Shown here: in pieces, positions 1 to 6,335 of the stretch
How the letters are laid out: each line of letters starts with the position of its first letter
How positions within the stretch are numbered: position 1 is the first letter of the stretch
NCBI GenBank assembly: GCA_002368735.1
Contig: DFEQ01000082.1
Coordinates: forward strand, 5,084-25,474
Direction of reading: 5' to 3'
Length of the DNA stretch: 20,391 nucleotides
Source: Christensenella sp. UBA3798
GTDB lineage: Bacteria > Bacillota > Clostridia > Christensenellales > CAG-1252
Translations under genes and position numbers: made by a program
The notes under the pieces: generated by a model
The model's input: only the letters and a program-made list of their open reading frames with translations
Databases searched by the model: none
What the model was told of the DNA's origin: nothing

Positions 1-323
1 AAGACGATCAAGGCGTCGCCCACCTGCCCAAGGGGTACCCCCTTGAAGAAGGCGCGGACTACCGTGCCCCTGCCATTGGAGTCGTAGGCAAGCGAGCCTC
101 CCGAGCCTTCCGAGGCTTCTTTGAGGAGCGCAAGCCCTCTGCCGCGCGGCGCCTTCTCCCCGCGAAAGGCTTTAGCTACATCCTCTTCGCTGATACCCAC
201 GCCGTCGTCGGACACTTCGAGCACGATGCCGCCCTCCTCTTCCGTGAGCATTACGAGCACGTGCTTCGCGAGGGCTTCGAGGCTGTTTACGACCAGATCG
301 ACCAAATGCTTTGATATTTCCAT
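1..323 (-). CDS. HATPase-domain protein of hydrogenase/NuoE clusters (3' part cut by window edge)
   Basis: About 107 codons are visible before the window edge. The protein opens with MEISKHLVDLVVNSLEA, which matches the N-box of GHKL ATPases, followed by DDGVGI (G1 box, about residues 48-53) and a glycine-rich GRG segment. Near the edge, GVPLGQVGDALIV resembles the conserved PLGD tail of the small ATP-binding proteins that sit beside NuoE-like subunits in clostridial [FeFe]-hydrogenase loci. Such proteins are usually about 180 residues, so roughly 70 residues may be missing. It is a soluble ATP-binding protein without a visible histidine-kinase dimerisation domain; its biochemical role in those loci is not established. 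The ATG at 323 was chosen because the promoter at 359-387 puts the transcript start near 352. No clear Shine-Dalgarno is seen. NuoE lies one gene upstream, which supports the family call. Confidence 0.7.
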   Translation of the reverse strand, partial: MEISKHLVDLVVNSLEALAKHVLVMLTEEEGGIVLEVSDDGVGISEEDVAKAFRGEKAPRGRGLALLKEASEGSGGSLAYDSNGRGTVVRAFFKGVPLGQVGDALIV

Positions 324-358
324 AGCTATACGCGCGTGCGCGAGCACGCTCAAAATTG

Positions 359-387
359 ATTGTATCACAGAACTGTTCTTTTTGCAA
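359..387 (-). promoter_or_regulatory. Sigma-A promoter for the HATPase gene
   Basis: On the minus strand, TTGCAA (382-387) and TACAAT (359-364) are separated by 17 bases. The expected start near 352 leaves a leader of about 30 nt before the ATG at 323. This suggests the HATPase gene is transcribed separately from the membrane-protein gene upstream, which ends in its own terminator. Confidence 0.65.
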
Positions 388-472
388 TCTATTATCACTC
401 AATTTTCTTCTTGCTGCTTCTTATTTTTTGCCAAAAAAGCGACGAAGTCGGCGCATTGTGCCTTACCGCAAT

Positions 473-498
473 AAAAAAAAGGACGGCAAGCCGTCCGT
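473..498 (-). terminator. Rho-independent terminator of the six-TM protein gene
   Basis: On the minus strand GGACGG-CTTG-CCGTCC forms a 6-bp GC-rich stem (flanked by a C and G that do not pair further) followed directly by eight T. It lies about 20 bp past the stop codon at 520. Confidence 0.85.
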
Positions 499-519
499 TT
501 AATCGTTCGAGTGATGTCG

Positions 520-1374
520 TTATCGATCGCTTTCTTCCGTCTTGGCGGGTTCTTCCGCCTCGGCGCTCTCCTCCCCTTCGGCACTCTCCTCAAGCGGAGC
601 AAGCTCCTCGACGGGCACGCTCTCCTCCTCCCCTTCGGCGCTCTCCTCCCCTTCGGCGCTCTCCTCAAGCGGAGCAAGCTCCTCGGCGGGCACGCTCTCC
701 TCCTCCACGGCGGAGGTAGAGGTATCGTCGGTCTTCAAGTCGTAGAACTTCTCAAGCGCGACAAAGTGCAAGTCGCCCTCGCTGAACCAGAAGGCAAGCG
801 CGGCAAAGCACATCGCAAAGGGAATGACGATATAGCTGTAAAGAAGGTTAAAGTAGATGCTCCATCCCGCCAAGCCCGCATTCAACGCGGTCAAAAGCGC
901 GAACAGCACGAGATATAAAACCAAGGTGCAAAGATAGATGGCAAGGGCGATGAGCTTGGTCTTCTTATCCTTTTTCCAATAGGCGACGACGGCAAAGACG
1001 GACATCACTATCATCGCGCAAGCGATGAGGAAAGAGAAGACGCCGGTGGCGCAAGCAAGCGCGCCCGCCCCGTTCGTCGCAAGCGACGCACCCTGCAAAA
1101 GGTCGAATATCTTGGTGAGAGCCCAATAGATGGACAGTCCGAGGAACGCCCACTTGGCGATGCTCCGTCTGCGAATGGATAAAAGCACGGGGATGAGGAG
1201 CCACAAAGCCACCTCGAGGACCATGGATATCAAGGTGCCCATCACAGGCATAAAGCTACCGTTGATACTGCCTACGTAATAGATAAAGCAAAGACCGGAC
1301 GCGATATAGAAAAGGATTTGGCAGATGGACTCCGCCCGCCTCTTGACCGCATTGATGACTTGATTGAGATCCAT
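520..1374 (-). CDS. Six-TM membrane protein with acidic 25-residue repeat tail, unknown function
   Basis: This 284-residue protein has about six hydrophobic segments (roughly residues 18-36, 43-66, 73-93, 106-132, 141-164, 174-197), then a long hydrophilic C-terminal tail (199-284) dominated by Glu, Ser and Ala. The tail holds two near-identical 25-residue units (224-248 and 249-273; core EELAPLEESAEGEESAE). I do not recognise a family. It is inserted between the NuoE and HATPase genes, which are often neighbours elsewhere, and has its own consensus promoter (1408-1436) and terminator (473-498), so it is a single-gene unit. A weak AAGGGG Shine-Dalgarno lies about 10 bases before the ATG. By the positive-inside rule the Arg/Lys-rich loops (RRR at 68-70, KKDKK at 134-138) are likely cytoplasmic. 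Confidence 0.75.
   Translation of the reverse strand: MDLNQVINAVKRRAESICQILFYIASGLCFIYYVGSINGSFMPVMGTLISMVLEVALWLLIPVLLSIRRRSIAKWAFLGLSIYWALTKIFDLLQGASLATNGAGALACATGVFSFLIACAMIVMSVFAVVAYWKKDKKTKLIALAIYLCTLVLYLVLFALLTALNAGLAGWSIYFNLLYSYIVIPFAMCFAALAFWFSEGDLHFVALEKFYDLKTDDTSTSAVEEESVPAEELAPLEESAEGEESAEGEEESVPVEELAPLEESAEGEESAEAEEPAKTEESDR
561..710. repeat. Two tandem 75-bp units encoding the acidic tail
   Basis: Copies at 561-635 and 636-710 differ by only a few bases (for example GGCAC/GGCGC and CGACGG/CGGCGG). The unit length is 75 bp, exactly 25 codons, so unit gain or loss would keep the reading frame. Within each unit there is also a shorter internal CTCCTCCCCTTCGGCG repeat. Confidence 0.9.
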
Positions 1375-1407
1375 GGAATAAAACCCCTTGCTTTGTTTGT
1401 TGTTTTT

Positions 1408-1436
1408 ATTATATTATTTACAACTCTTCCTGTCAA
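1408..1436 (-). promoter_or_regulatory. Perfect-consensus sigma-A promoter for the six-TM protein gene
   Basis: The minus strand reads TTGACA (1431-1436), 17 bases, TATAAT (1408-1413), matching both hexamers at every position. The predicted start is about 25-30 bases before the ATG at 1374. Confidence 0.9.
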
Positions 1437-1439
1437 GAA

Positions 1440-1488
1440 TAAAAAAACTTCGGCATGCGATACTGCCTGCCGAAGCCTTTTTTTGTTT
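1440..1488 (-). terminator. Terminator of the fba-gapA-nuoE operon, possibly bidirectional
   Basis: CTTCGGCA (1448-1455) pairs with TGCCGAAG (1468-1475). On the minus strand the stem is followed by seven T; the other side also carries a T-rich run (CCTTTTTTTG), so it could work in both directions. It sits just after the nuoE stop codon. Confidence 0.85.
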
Positions 1489-1495
1489 TTACTTA

Positions 1496-1996
1496 TCACG
1501 CGTTGTATTTCGCGATGATACCCGCCACGTCTTTTGTGGTGATCCTTCCGTACACCTCGTCGTTCACGCTGAGCACGGGAGCCAAGCCGCAACAACCGAT
1601 GCAACGCGTCTCCAAGAGAGAGAACTTCCTGTCGGGCGTGCACTCGTCGTTGTCGATCTTGAGGATATTCTTGACCTCGTTAATGATGTCGCCCGAGCCC
1701 TTGACGTAGCAAGCGGTGCCGAGGCAAACGGAGATCTGATATTTCCCGCGGGGATTAAGCGTAAACTGCGAGTAGAAGGTGGAAACACCGAAGACCTTCT
1801 CAAGGGGAACGTTCAATTCCTCCGCGACGATCTTCTGGACTTCCACGGGCAAATAGCCGTAGACGCCCTGCGCCGCCTGAAGCGCCGGCATCAGCGCGCC
1901 GGGGAGCTTCTTGATATCGGCGAGCTTCGCACGAAGCTCTTTCTCCTGTGCTTCCGTTCCTTGGAAAGGTACGGTCGTAAGTTTGATCTTACCCAT
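1496..1996 (-). CDS. NuoE/HydC-type thioredoxin-like [2Fe-2S] subunit
   Basis: This 166-residue protein is the NADH dehydrogenase 24-kDa subunit fold (NuoE, HydC, HndA), the length typical of stand-alone bacterial forms. The N-terminal helical part contains ALQAAQGVYGYLP, and the C-terminal thioredoxin-like domain carries the four cluster ligands C91, C96 (CLGTAC) and C132, C136 (CIGCCGLAP). In electron-bifurcating hydrogenases and related complexes this subunit passes electrons to or from the flavin subunit that handles NAD(H). No NuoF or hydrogenase large subunit is in the window; the HATPase gene at the left edge suggests they may follow beyond it. It is 50 bp downstream of GAPDH on the same strand, with a strong AGGAGG site, and appears to be the last gene of the aldolase-GAPDH operon. 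Confidence 0.9.
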   Translation of the reverse strand: MGKIKLTTVPFQGTEAQEKELRAKLADIKKLPGALMPALQAAQGVYGYLPVEVQKIVAEELNVPLEKVFGVSTFYSQFTLNPRGKYQISVCLGTACYVKGSGDIINEVKNILKIDNDECTPDRKFSLLETRCIGCCGLAPVLSVNDEVYGRITTKDVAGIIAKYNA

Positions 1997-2046
1997 GATA
2001 ATACCTCCTCACGGGAGAATACCTCCCTCGCTATCGGATAGTTGAA

Positions 2047-3057
2047 TTACGCGTCCACCTTGCTCATGTGAGCGATGAGGTCGAGCACCTTGTTGCTGTA
2101 GCCCCACTCGTTGTCGTACCAAGAAACGAGCTTGACGAAGTTGCTGTTGAGGCTGATACCCGCAGCGGCGTCAAAGATAGAGGTCCTGCTGTCGTGGATG
2201 AAGTCGGTGGAAACGACCGCGTCCTCGGTGTAACCGAGAATGCCCTTGAGTTCGCCCTCGGAAGCCTTCTTCATAGCAGCCTTGATCTCGTCATAGGTAG
2301 CGGGCTTCTCCAAACGGCAAGTGAGGTCGACGACGGAAACGTCGAGGGTGGGCACGCGGAAGCTCATACCGGTGAGCTTACCGTTGAGCTCGGGGATGAC
2401 CTTGCCCACAGCCTTCGCAGCGCCGGTGGAAGAGGGGATGATGTTGCCCGCAGCAGCGCGGCCGCCTCTCCAGTCCTTCTTGGAGGGACCGTCAACGGTC
2501 TTCTGGGTAGCGGTGGTGGAGTGGACGGTGGTCATGAGACCCTCGACCAAACCGAAGTTGTCGTTGATGACCTTCGCGATGGGCGCGAGGCAGTTCGTGG
2601 TGCAGGACGCATTGGAAACGACCTTCATGTCCTTATTGTACTTGTCAAGGTTGACGCCGCAGACGAACATCGGAGCGTCGCTGGACGGAGCGGTGATGAC
2701 CACCTTCTTCGCGCCGCCGACAAAGTGAGCGGAAGCCTTCTCGGTGGTGGTGTTGATGCCGGTCGCCTCTGCGATGTACTCGGCGCCGCAGCTCTTCCAA
2801 TCGATGTCGGAAGCCGCCATCTGAGCGAAGACCTTGATCCTGTTGCCGTTCACGATGAGCTCGTTGTTCTCTTTGTCGGTGGAAATCTCACCTTCGAACT
2901 TGCCGTGAATGCTGTCATAGCGGAGCATATAGACCATATAGTCGAGATCGATGAAGGGATCATTGATACCGACGACCTGGATGTCCTTCCTGCCGCAAGC
3001 AGCACGGAAAACCAAGCGACCTATTCTTCCGAAACCGTTAATACCTACCTTAATCAT
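2047..3057 (-). CDS. gapA: Glyceraldehyde-3-phosphate dehydrogenase, type I
   Basis: It oxidises glyceraldehyde-3-phosphate with phosphate to 1,3-bisphosphoglycerate and makes NADH in glycolysis. The 336-residue length is standard. The Rossmann start INGFGRIGR (6-14) and NDP at 32-34 indicate NAD specificity. The catalytic cysteine is C152 in SNASCTTNC, and the activating histidine is H179 in MTTVHS. The stretch TTATQKTVDGPSKKDWRGGR and the following SSTGAAKAVGKV are classic type-I features. GGAGGT lies 9 bases before the ATG. It is the second gene of the operon, 47 bp after aldolase and 50 bp before nuoE. No separate promoter is evident in either gap. Confidence 0.98.
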   Translation of the reverse strand: MIKVGINGFGRIGRLVFRAACGRKDIQVVGINDPFIDLDYMVYMLRYDSIHGKFEGEISTDKENNELIVNGNRIKVFAQMAASDIDWKSCGAEYIAEATGINTTTEKASAHFVGGAKKVVITAPSSDAPMFVCGVNLDKYNKDMKVVSNASCTTNCLAPIAKVINDNFGLVEGLMTTVHSTTATQKTVDGPSKKDWRGGRAAAGNIIPSSTGAAKAVGKVIPELNGKLTGMSFRVPTLDVSVVDLTCRLEKPATYDEIKAAMKKASEGELKGILGYTEDAVVSTDFIHDSRTSIFDAAAGISLNSNFVKLVSWYDNEWGYSNKVLDLIAHMSKVDA

Positions 3058-3104
3058 AAAACTACCTCCATTTAAGTTTGTTGATTAAATTTTTTACTTT
3101 TTTA

Positions 3105-4067
3105 TTATGCTTTGCCCGCGCAGCCGAGGACGTCTCTCAGCTTGTGGCGGACGATCTCCTTGATATTCGCACGAGCGGGCTTCAAATACTCGCGCGGGTC
3201 GAACTTATCGGGATGCTCGTCGAAGAACTGGCGGATGGTGCCGGTCATCGCGAGGCGGAGATCGGAGTCGATATTTATCTTACAGACGGAGAGCTTCGCC
3301 GCGTGACGGAGCTGCTCCTCGGGCACGCCGATCGCGTTGGGCATCTTGCCGCCGTGGGCATTGACCATTTGGACGTACTCCTGCGGGACCGAGCTGGAGC
3401 CGTGCAGAACGATGGGGAAGCCGGGAAGTCTCCTCGACACTTCCTCAAGGATATCGAAGCGGAGGGGCGGGGGAACGAGAATGCCCTTCTCGTTCACGGT
3501 GCACTGCTCGGGCTTGAACTTATAAGCGCCGTGCGAAGTGCCGATGGCGATCGCGAGGCTGTCAACGCCCGTCTTCTCGACGAACTCCTCCACCTCTTCG
3601 GGGCGGGTGTAGGAGCCAACCGCGTGGCTGACCTCGTCCTCGATGCCGGCGAGGGTGCCGAGCTCGCCCTCGACGACGACGCCGTGAGCGTGAGCGTATT
3701 CGACCACCTTCTTGGTGACTGCGATATTATCTTCAAAGGAGTGTGCCGAGCCGTCGATCATGACGGAGGTGAAGCCGCCGTCGATGCAGGACTTGCAGGT
3801 CTCGAAGTCGGGACCGTGATCGAGGTGCAGAACGATGGGGATATCGGGGCACTCGATGACCGCAGCCTCCACGAGCTTCACAAGATAAGTATGATTCGCG
3901 TATGCACGCGCGCCCTTGCTGACCTGGAGGATGACCGGAGCCTTCTCCTCTTTGCAAGCCTCGGTGATGCCCTGAACGATCTCCATATTGTTGACGTTAA
4001 AGGCACCGATGGCATAGCCGCCGTCATATGCTTTCTTAAACATTTCTTTGGACGTAACTAAAGACAT
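3105..4067 (-). CDS. fba: Class II fructose-1,6-bisphosphate aldolase
   Basis: It cleaves fructose-1,6-bisphosphate to dihydroxyacetone phosphate and glyceraldehyde-3-phosphate, using a zinc ion. The 320-residue length fits the class. Visible active-site residues are D83 and zinc ligand H84 (HLDHGP), E135 (VEGELG), zinc ligand H179 (GTSHG) and zinc ligand H222 (VLHGSSS). The phosphate-binding NI(D/N) motif appears as KINIDSDLR near residue 270. AGGAGG precedes the ATG by 7 bases. It is first in the operon with GAPDH, which uses its product, and is driven by the promoter at 4097-4126. Confidence 0.97.
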   Translation of the reverse strand: MSLVTSKEMFKKAYDGGYAIGAFNVNNMEIVQGITEACKEEKAPVILQVSKGARAYANHTYLVKLVEAAVIECPDIPIVLHLDHGPDFETCKSCIDGGFTSVMIDGSAHSFEDNIAVTKKVVEYAHAHGVVVEGELGTLAGIEDEVSHAVGSYTRPEEVEEFVEKTGVDSLAIAIGTSHGAYKFKPEQCTVNEKGILVPPPLRFDILEEVSRRLPGFPIVLHGSSSVPQEYVQMVNAHGGKMPNAIGVPEEQLRHAAKLSVCKINIDSDLRLAMTGTIRQFFDEHPDKFDPREYLKPARANIKEIVRHKLRDVLGCAGKA

Positions 4068-4096
4068 AATGTCCTCCTAAAAAATTCACTTTGTGT

Positions 4097-4126
4097 ATTA
4101 TATCACGCCAAAATCGGACTTGGCAA
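4097..4126 (-). promoter_or_regulatory. Promoter of the fba-gapA-nuoE operon
   Basis: Minus strand TTGCCA (4121-4126), 18 bases, TATAAT (4097-4102). The -10 box is preceded by TGA, giving an extended TGN element. The leader is short, about 23 nt, and contains the AGGAGG site. A highly expressed glycolytic operon would be expected to have such a -10 region. Confidence 0.85.
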
Positions 4127-4130
4127 ACAT

Positions 4131-4256
4131 TTGACCGCACTTTCGATGAAGTTTTCGGCGCTTTTCATTACTTTTGTAATGATAGCGCTGCGCGCCCCGC
4201 ACCGCGAGAGTCGAACTCTCGCTTTTCTCTTTTTTCTTTCAACCCACGTTTATCGC
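4131..4256. other. Intergenic stretch with two hairpins between divergent fba and mgtE promoters
   Basis: No gene is seen. One imperfect hairpin pairs GCGCT/AGCGC outside and CATTAC/GTAATG inside around a TTTT loop (about 4158-4187). A second, GCGAGAG-TCGAA-CTCTCGC (4204-4222), is followed by TTTTCTCTTTTTT, so it resembles a plus-strand terminator although no plus-strand gene precedes it. Confidence 0.6.
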
Positions 4257-4286
4257 TTGACAGGGCGCGAAAAACGAAACTATAAT
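4257..4286 (+). promoter_or_regulatory. Sigma-A promoter of the mgtE transcript
   Basis: TTGACA (4257-4262), 18 bases, TATAAT (4281-4286). The start near 4293 gives a leader of about 115 nt before mgtE, too short for a standard M-box magnesium riboswitch (about 160 nt), but containing a leader ORF and paired segments. Confidence 0.9.
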
Positions 4287-4315
4287 AAGCAAAAATTTTC
4301 AAGGAGGTGCGAGTC

Positions 4316-4381
4316 ATGGACGTTCACTTATGTGACGGAGAAGAAGCGGTTCGAAGGCGCGACGCTCGCACTTTCGCCTGA
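4316..4381 (+). CDS. 21-codon leader ORF upstream of mgtE
   Basis: AAGGAGG (4301-4307) lies at ideal spacing before ATG 4316. The ORF encodes MDVHLCDGEEAVRRRDARTF plus a final A, ending with TGA at 4379-4381, 26 bases before mgtE. It is the first strong translation start on the mRNA, whereas mgtE itself has no Shine-Dalgarno. The peptide includes an acidic stretch (DGEE) followed by three arginine codons (CGA AGG CGC). The bases straight after its Shine-Dalgarno (GTGCGAG, 4307-4313) are complementary to CTCGCAC near its end (4365-4371). This suggests a regulatory leader peptide or a translational coupling device. No homologue is recognised, and translation is inferred only from the ribosome binding site. 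Confidence 0.5.
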   Translation: MDVHLCDGEEAVRRRDARTFA

Positions 4382-4407
4382 TCTTTCCCTATTGACTTCA
4401 AAGTAAA

Positions 4408-6072
4408 ATGAATAATTTTGAATCCTACGTTTCCGCCAAGGAATATTCTTTGGTCGCGGAGATCTTCTCGGGGCTCGAACCCAAAGAAGCCGTCTCCCTC
4501 CTCCTCACCTTACAGGACGAGGATCTTTTTGCCGTTTGCCGCGAATTTGAGCCCGAGGCGCTGGCGCGTCTCCTCCCCTTCTTTGACAAAGACAAACTCA
4601 TAGATCTCGTCGAAGCCTTGAATTACAGCGAGATCGAAGCGGTCTTTGCCGAGATCGAGCCCGAAGTCAAAGCGCAACTATTGAAGTCGCTCCCCGCCGA
4701 GATCGCCGTGCGCACTCTTGCGCCGGAGGCTGTGGGAGAAGTTTTGCATCTCATCGACTATCAGATCCTGAAACCCATCCTCGCCGAGATGAACGCGGTG
4801 GACGCGGCGCACGCCCTCGAATGCGTGGAGGAAACAGACCTCCCCCTCCTCTTCCGCCTGCTGCCCAAGGACCTTGCGGCGGAGGCTTTCGCCGAGCTTC
4901 CTTCGGACAAACAGCAGACCTTGATAGGCTCGCTGAACTCCCTTGAGATCCATCACGTTATGAGCGATATGTTCCTCGACGATATCGCGGATATCCTCGA
5001 AGAGATGCCCGCCAACGTGGTCAAAAAGCTCCTCGCAAGTTGCGACAAGGAAACGCGCAGCCGCGTCAACGAACTCTTGAAGTACCCAAAAGACAGCGCC
5101 GGCAGCATCATGACGGTGGAGTTCGTGCGCTTGCGCCCCTCGATGACGGTGGACGAAGCGTACGATCAGATCCGCAAGACCGCCATCGACAAGGAGACCA
5201 TCTACACCTGTTACGTCGTGGACAAGGAGGGCTACCTCGTGGGCATCGTGTCGGCAAAGGAACTTTTGCTTTCCGCCAAAGACAGCAAGATCGAGGACAT
5301 CATGGAAACGAACTTTGCCTATGCCGTCACCACCGACGACAAGGAGCAAGCCGCCAACATCCTCAAGGAATACGGCCTCCTCGCCATCCCCGTCGTAGAC
5401 GAGGAAAAGAGGATGGTGGGCATCGTGACCGTCGACGACGCCATCGACGTCATCGAAGAGGAAAACACCGAGGATATCGAAAAGATGGCGGCTATCCTCC
5501 CGAGCGAGAAGCCCTATCTCAAGACGGGGGTCTTCTCCATCTGGCTGAAGCGCATCCCGTGGCTCCTCATCCTCATGGTATCGGCGACCTTTACGGGACT
5601 CATCCTCAACACCTACGAAAGCAAACTCGCCGTCATCAGCACCGTGCTCTTCGCCTGCGTCCCGATGATCATGGATACCGGCGGCAACGCAGGCAGCCAA
5701 GCCTCGGTCACCGTCATCCGCGCCCTTGCCTTAAACGAACTGACCACGAGGGACGCCTTCCGCGTGCTGTGGAAAGAGATACGCGCCTCCATATTGCTCG
5801 GATTGACCCTCGCCGTCGCCTGCTTCGGCAAGCTGATGCTGGTGGACAACCTGCTCTTCGGCTATCACGACTATACTCCCTTCACCTGCTTCGTGGTGTC
5901 GCTCGCCCTCGCCTGCACCGTGGTGGTGGCAAAGCTCGTGGGATGCACCCTGCCGCTCCTTGCAAAAAAGATGAAGCTCGACCCTGCCGTGGTGGCGAGC
6001 CCCTTCATTACGACGGTGGTAGACGCCGTGTCGCTGATCGTGTATTGCGCACTCGCCGTCGCACTTTTATAG
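4408..6072 (+). CDS. mgtE: MgtE-family magnesium transporter/channel with duplicated N-domain
   Basis: This 554-residue protein is about 100 longer than usual. The canonical MgtE N-domain runs about 119-235 (LLFRLLPKDLAAEAFAEL, then ELLKYPKDSAGSIMTVEF at 222-239). Two CBS domains follow (about 234-300 and 300-352), then the plug helix and five TM segments from about 384. The pore signature PMIMDTGGNAGSQ is at 419-431, and the conserved pore aspartate is in TTVVDAVSL (D539). Residues about 22-104 look like a second copy of the N-domain superhelix. Family members import Mg2+ and are gated by Mg2+ binding between the N and CBS domains. The ATG lacks a Shine-Dalgarno and an in-frame TGA lies 15 bases upstream, so initiation probably depends on the leader ORF. 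Confidence 0.95.
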   Translation: MNNFESYVSAKEYSLVAEIFSGLEPKEAVSLLLTLQDEDLFAVCREFEPEALARLLPFFDKDKLIDLVEALNYSEIEAVFAEIEPEVKAQLLKSLPAEIAVRTLAPEAVGEVLHLIDYQILKPILAEMNAVDAAHALECVEETDLPLLFRLLPKDLAAEAFAELPSDKQQTLIGSLNSLEIHHVMSDMFLDDIADILEEMPANVVKKLLASCDKETRSRVNELLKYPKDSAGSIMTVEFVRLRPSMTVDEAYDQIRKTAIDKETIYTCYVVDKEGYLVGIVSAKELLLSAKDSKIEDIMETNFAYAVTTDDKEQAANILKEYGLLAIPVVDEEKRMVGIVTVDDAIDVIEEENTEDIEKMAAILPSEKPYLKTGVFSIWLKRIPWLLILMVSATFTGLILNTYESKLAVISTVLFACVPMIMDTGGNAGSQASVTVIRALALNELTTRDAFRVLWKEIRASILLGLTLAVACFGKLMLVDNLLFGYHDYTPFTCFVVSLALACTVVVAKLVGCTLPLLAKKMKLDPAVVASPFITTVVDAVSLIVYCALAVALL

Positions 6073-6093
6073 ACGCATAGCGACACTTACCGT

Positions 6094-6156
6094 GCGATAT
6101 GCCCTATGGGCGCGATATATTGCTCCGCAATGCGATATATCCTTCGGATGCGATAT
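6094..6156 (+). repeat. Mini-hairpin array, GCGATAT spacers (downstream of mgtE)
   Basis: Four exact 7-nt GCGATAT spacers (6094-6100, 6112-6118, 6132-6138, 6150-6156) separate three different perfect hairpins: GCCC-TAT-GGGC, ATTGC-TCC-GCAAT and ATCC-TTC-GGAT. All loops are 3 nt. It starts 22 bases after the mgtE stop codon and reads in the same direction as mgtE. The spacer differs at one base from the GTGATAT spacer of the arrays at 6691 and 16371. Confidence 0.85.
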
Positions 6157-6165
6157 GCCGCAATA

Positions 6166-6199
6166 CCCCAAAAAATCTGCTCGATTTTTCGGGGACCCC
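6166..6199 (+). repeat. CCCC-hairpin-GGGGACCCC element, copy a
   Basis: CCCC (6166-6169) A AAAAATC, loop TGCTC, GATTTTT C GGGG (6191-6194), then ACCCC. The CCCC/GGGG clamp and the trailing ACCCC recur at 14145-14178 and, inverted, at 14256-14285 with other stem sequences. It could also serve as an mgtE terminator, although no T-run follows. Confidence 0.7.
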
Positions 6200-6244
6200 G
6201 ACGCGACACGAGATGCCCGCGCTTTGCTTGGGTGCGGCGGATAG

Positions 6245-6293
6245 CCATCCGCAATTCCTAATTCCTCATTCCTAATTCCTAATTAAAAAGGCG
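6245..6293. repeat. ATTCCTA heptamer repeat, copy 1
   Basis: It begins CCATCCGCAATT, continues with degenerate 7-base units (ATTCCTA, one reading ATTCCTC) and ends TAATTAAAAAGGCG. The same arrangement at 14089-14130 is one heptamer shorter. Confidence 0.8.
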
Positions 6294-6335
6294 GCACTTA
6301 CCGCACGATATATTGCTCCGCAGGACACCGCAATG

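Noticed and set aside
2068..3075. Long open frame antisense to GAPDH
   Set aside because: It mirrors GAPDH in a GC-rich, strongly biased codon context and has no recognisable domain or ribosome site.
3078..4061. Long open frame antisense to aldolase
   Set aside because: It is a shadow of the fba gene, which has all catalytic residues; the antisense product resembles nothing.
4204..4222. Possible tRNA T-arm on the minus strand
   Set aside because: The stem-loop contains GTTCGAC but the loop and stem lengths do not fit a T-arm, and no acceptor or anticodon arms are found.
4316..4381. Frameshifted N-terminus of MgtE
   Set aside because: The leader peptide has no resemblance to MgtE N-domains, and the annotated protein already has a complete (even duplicated) N-domain.
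4293..4407. M-box magnesium riboswitch upstream of mgtE
   Set aside because: The leader from the mapped promoter is only about 115 nt and lacks the recognisable multi-helix M-box layout.
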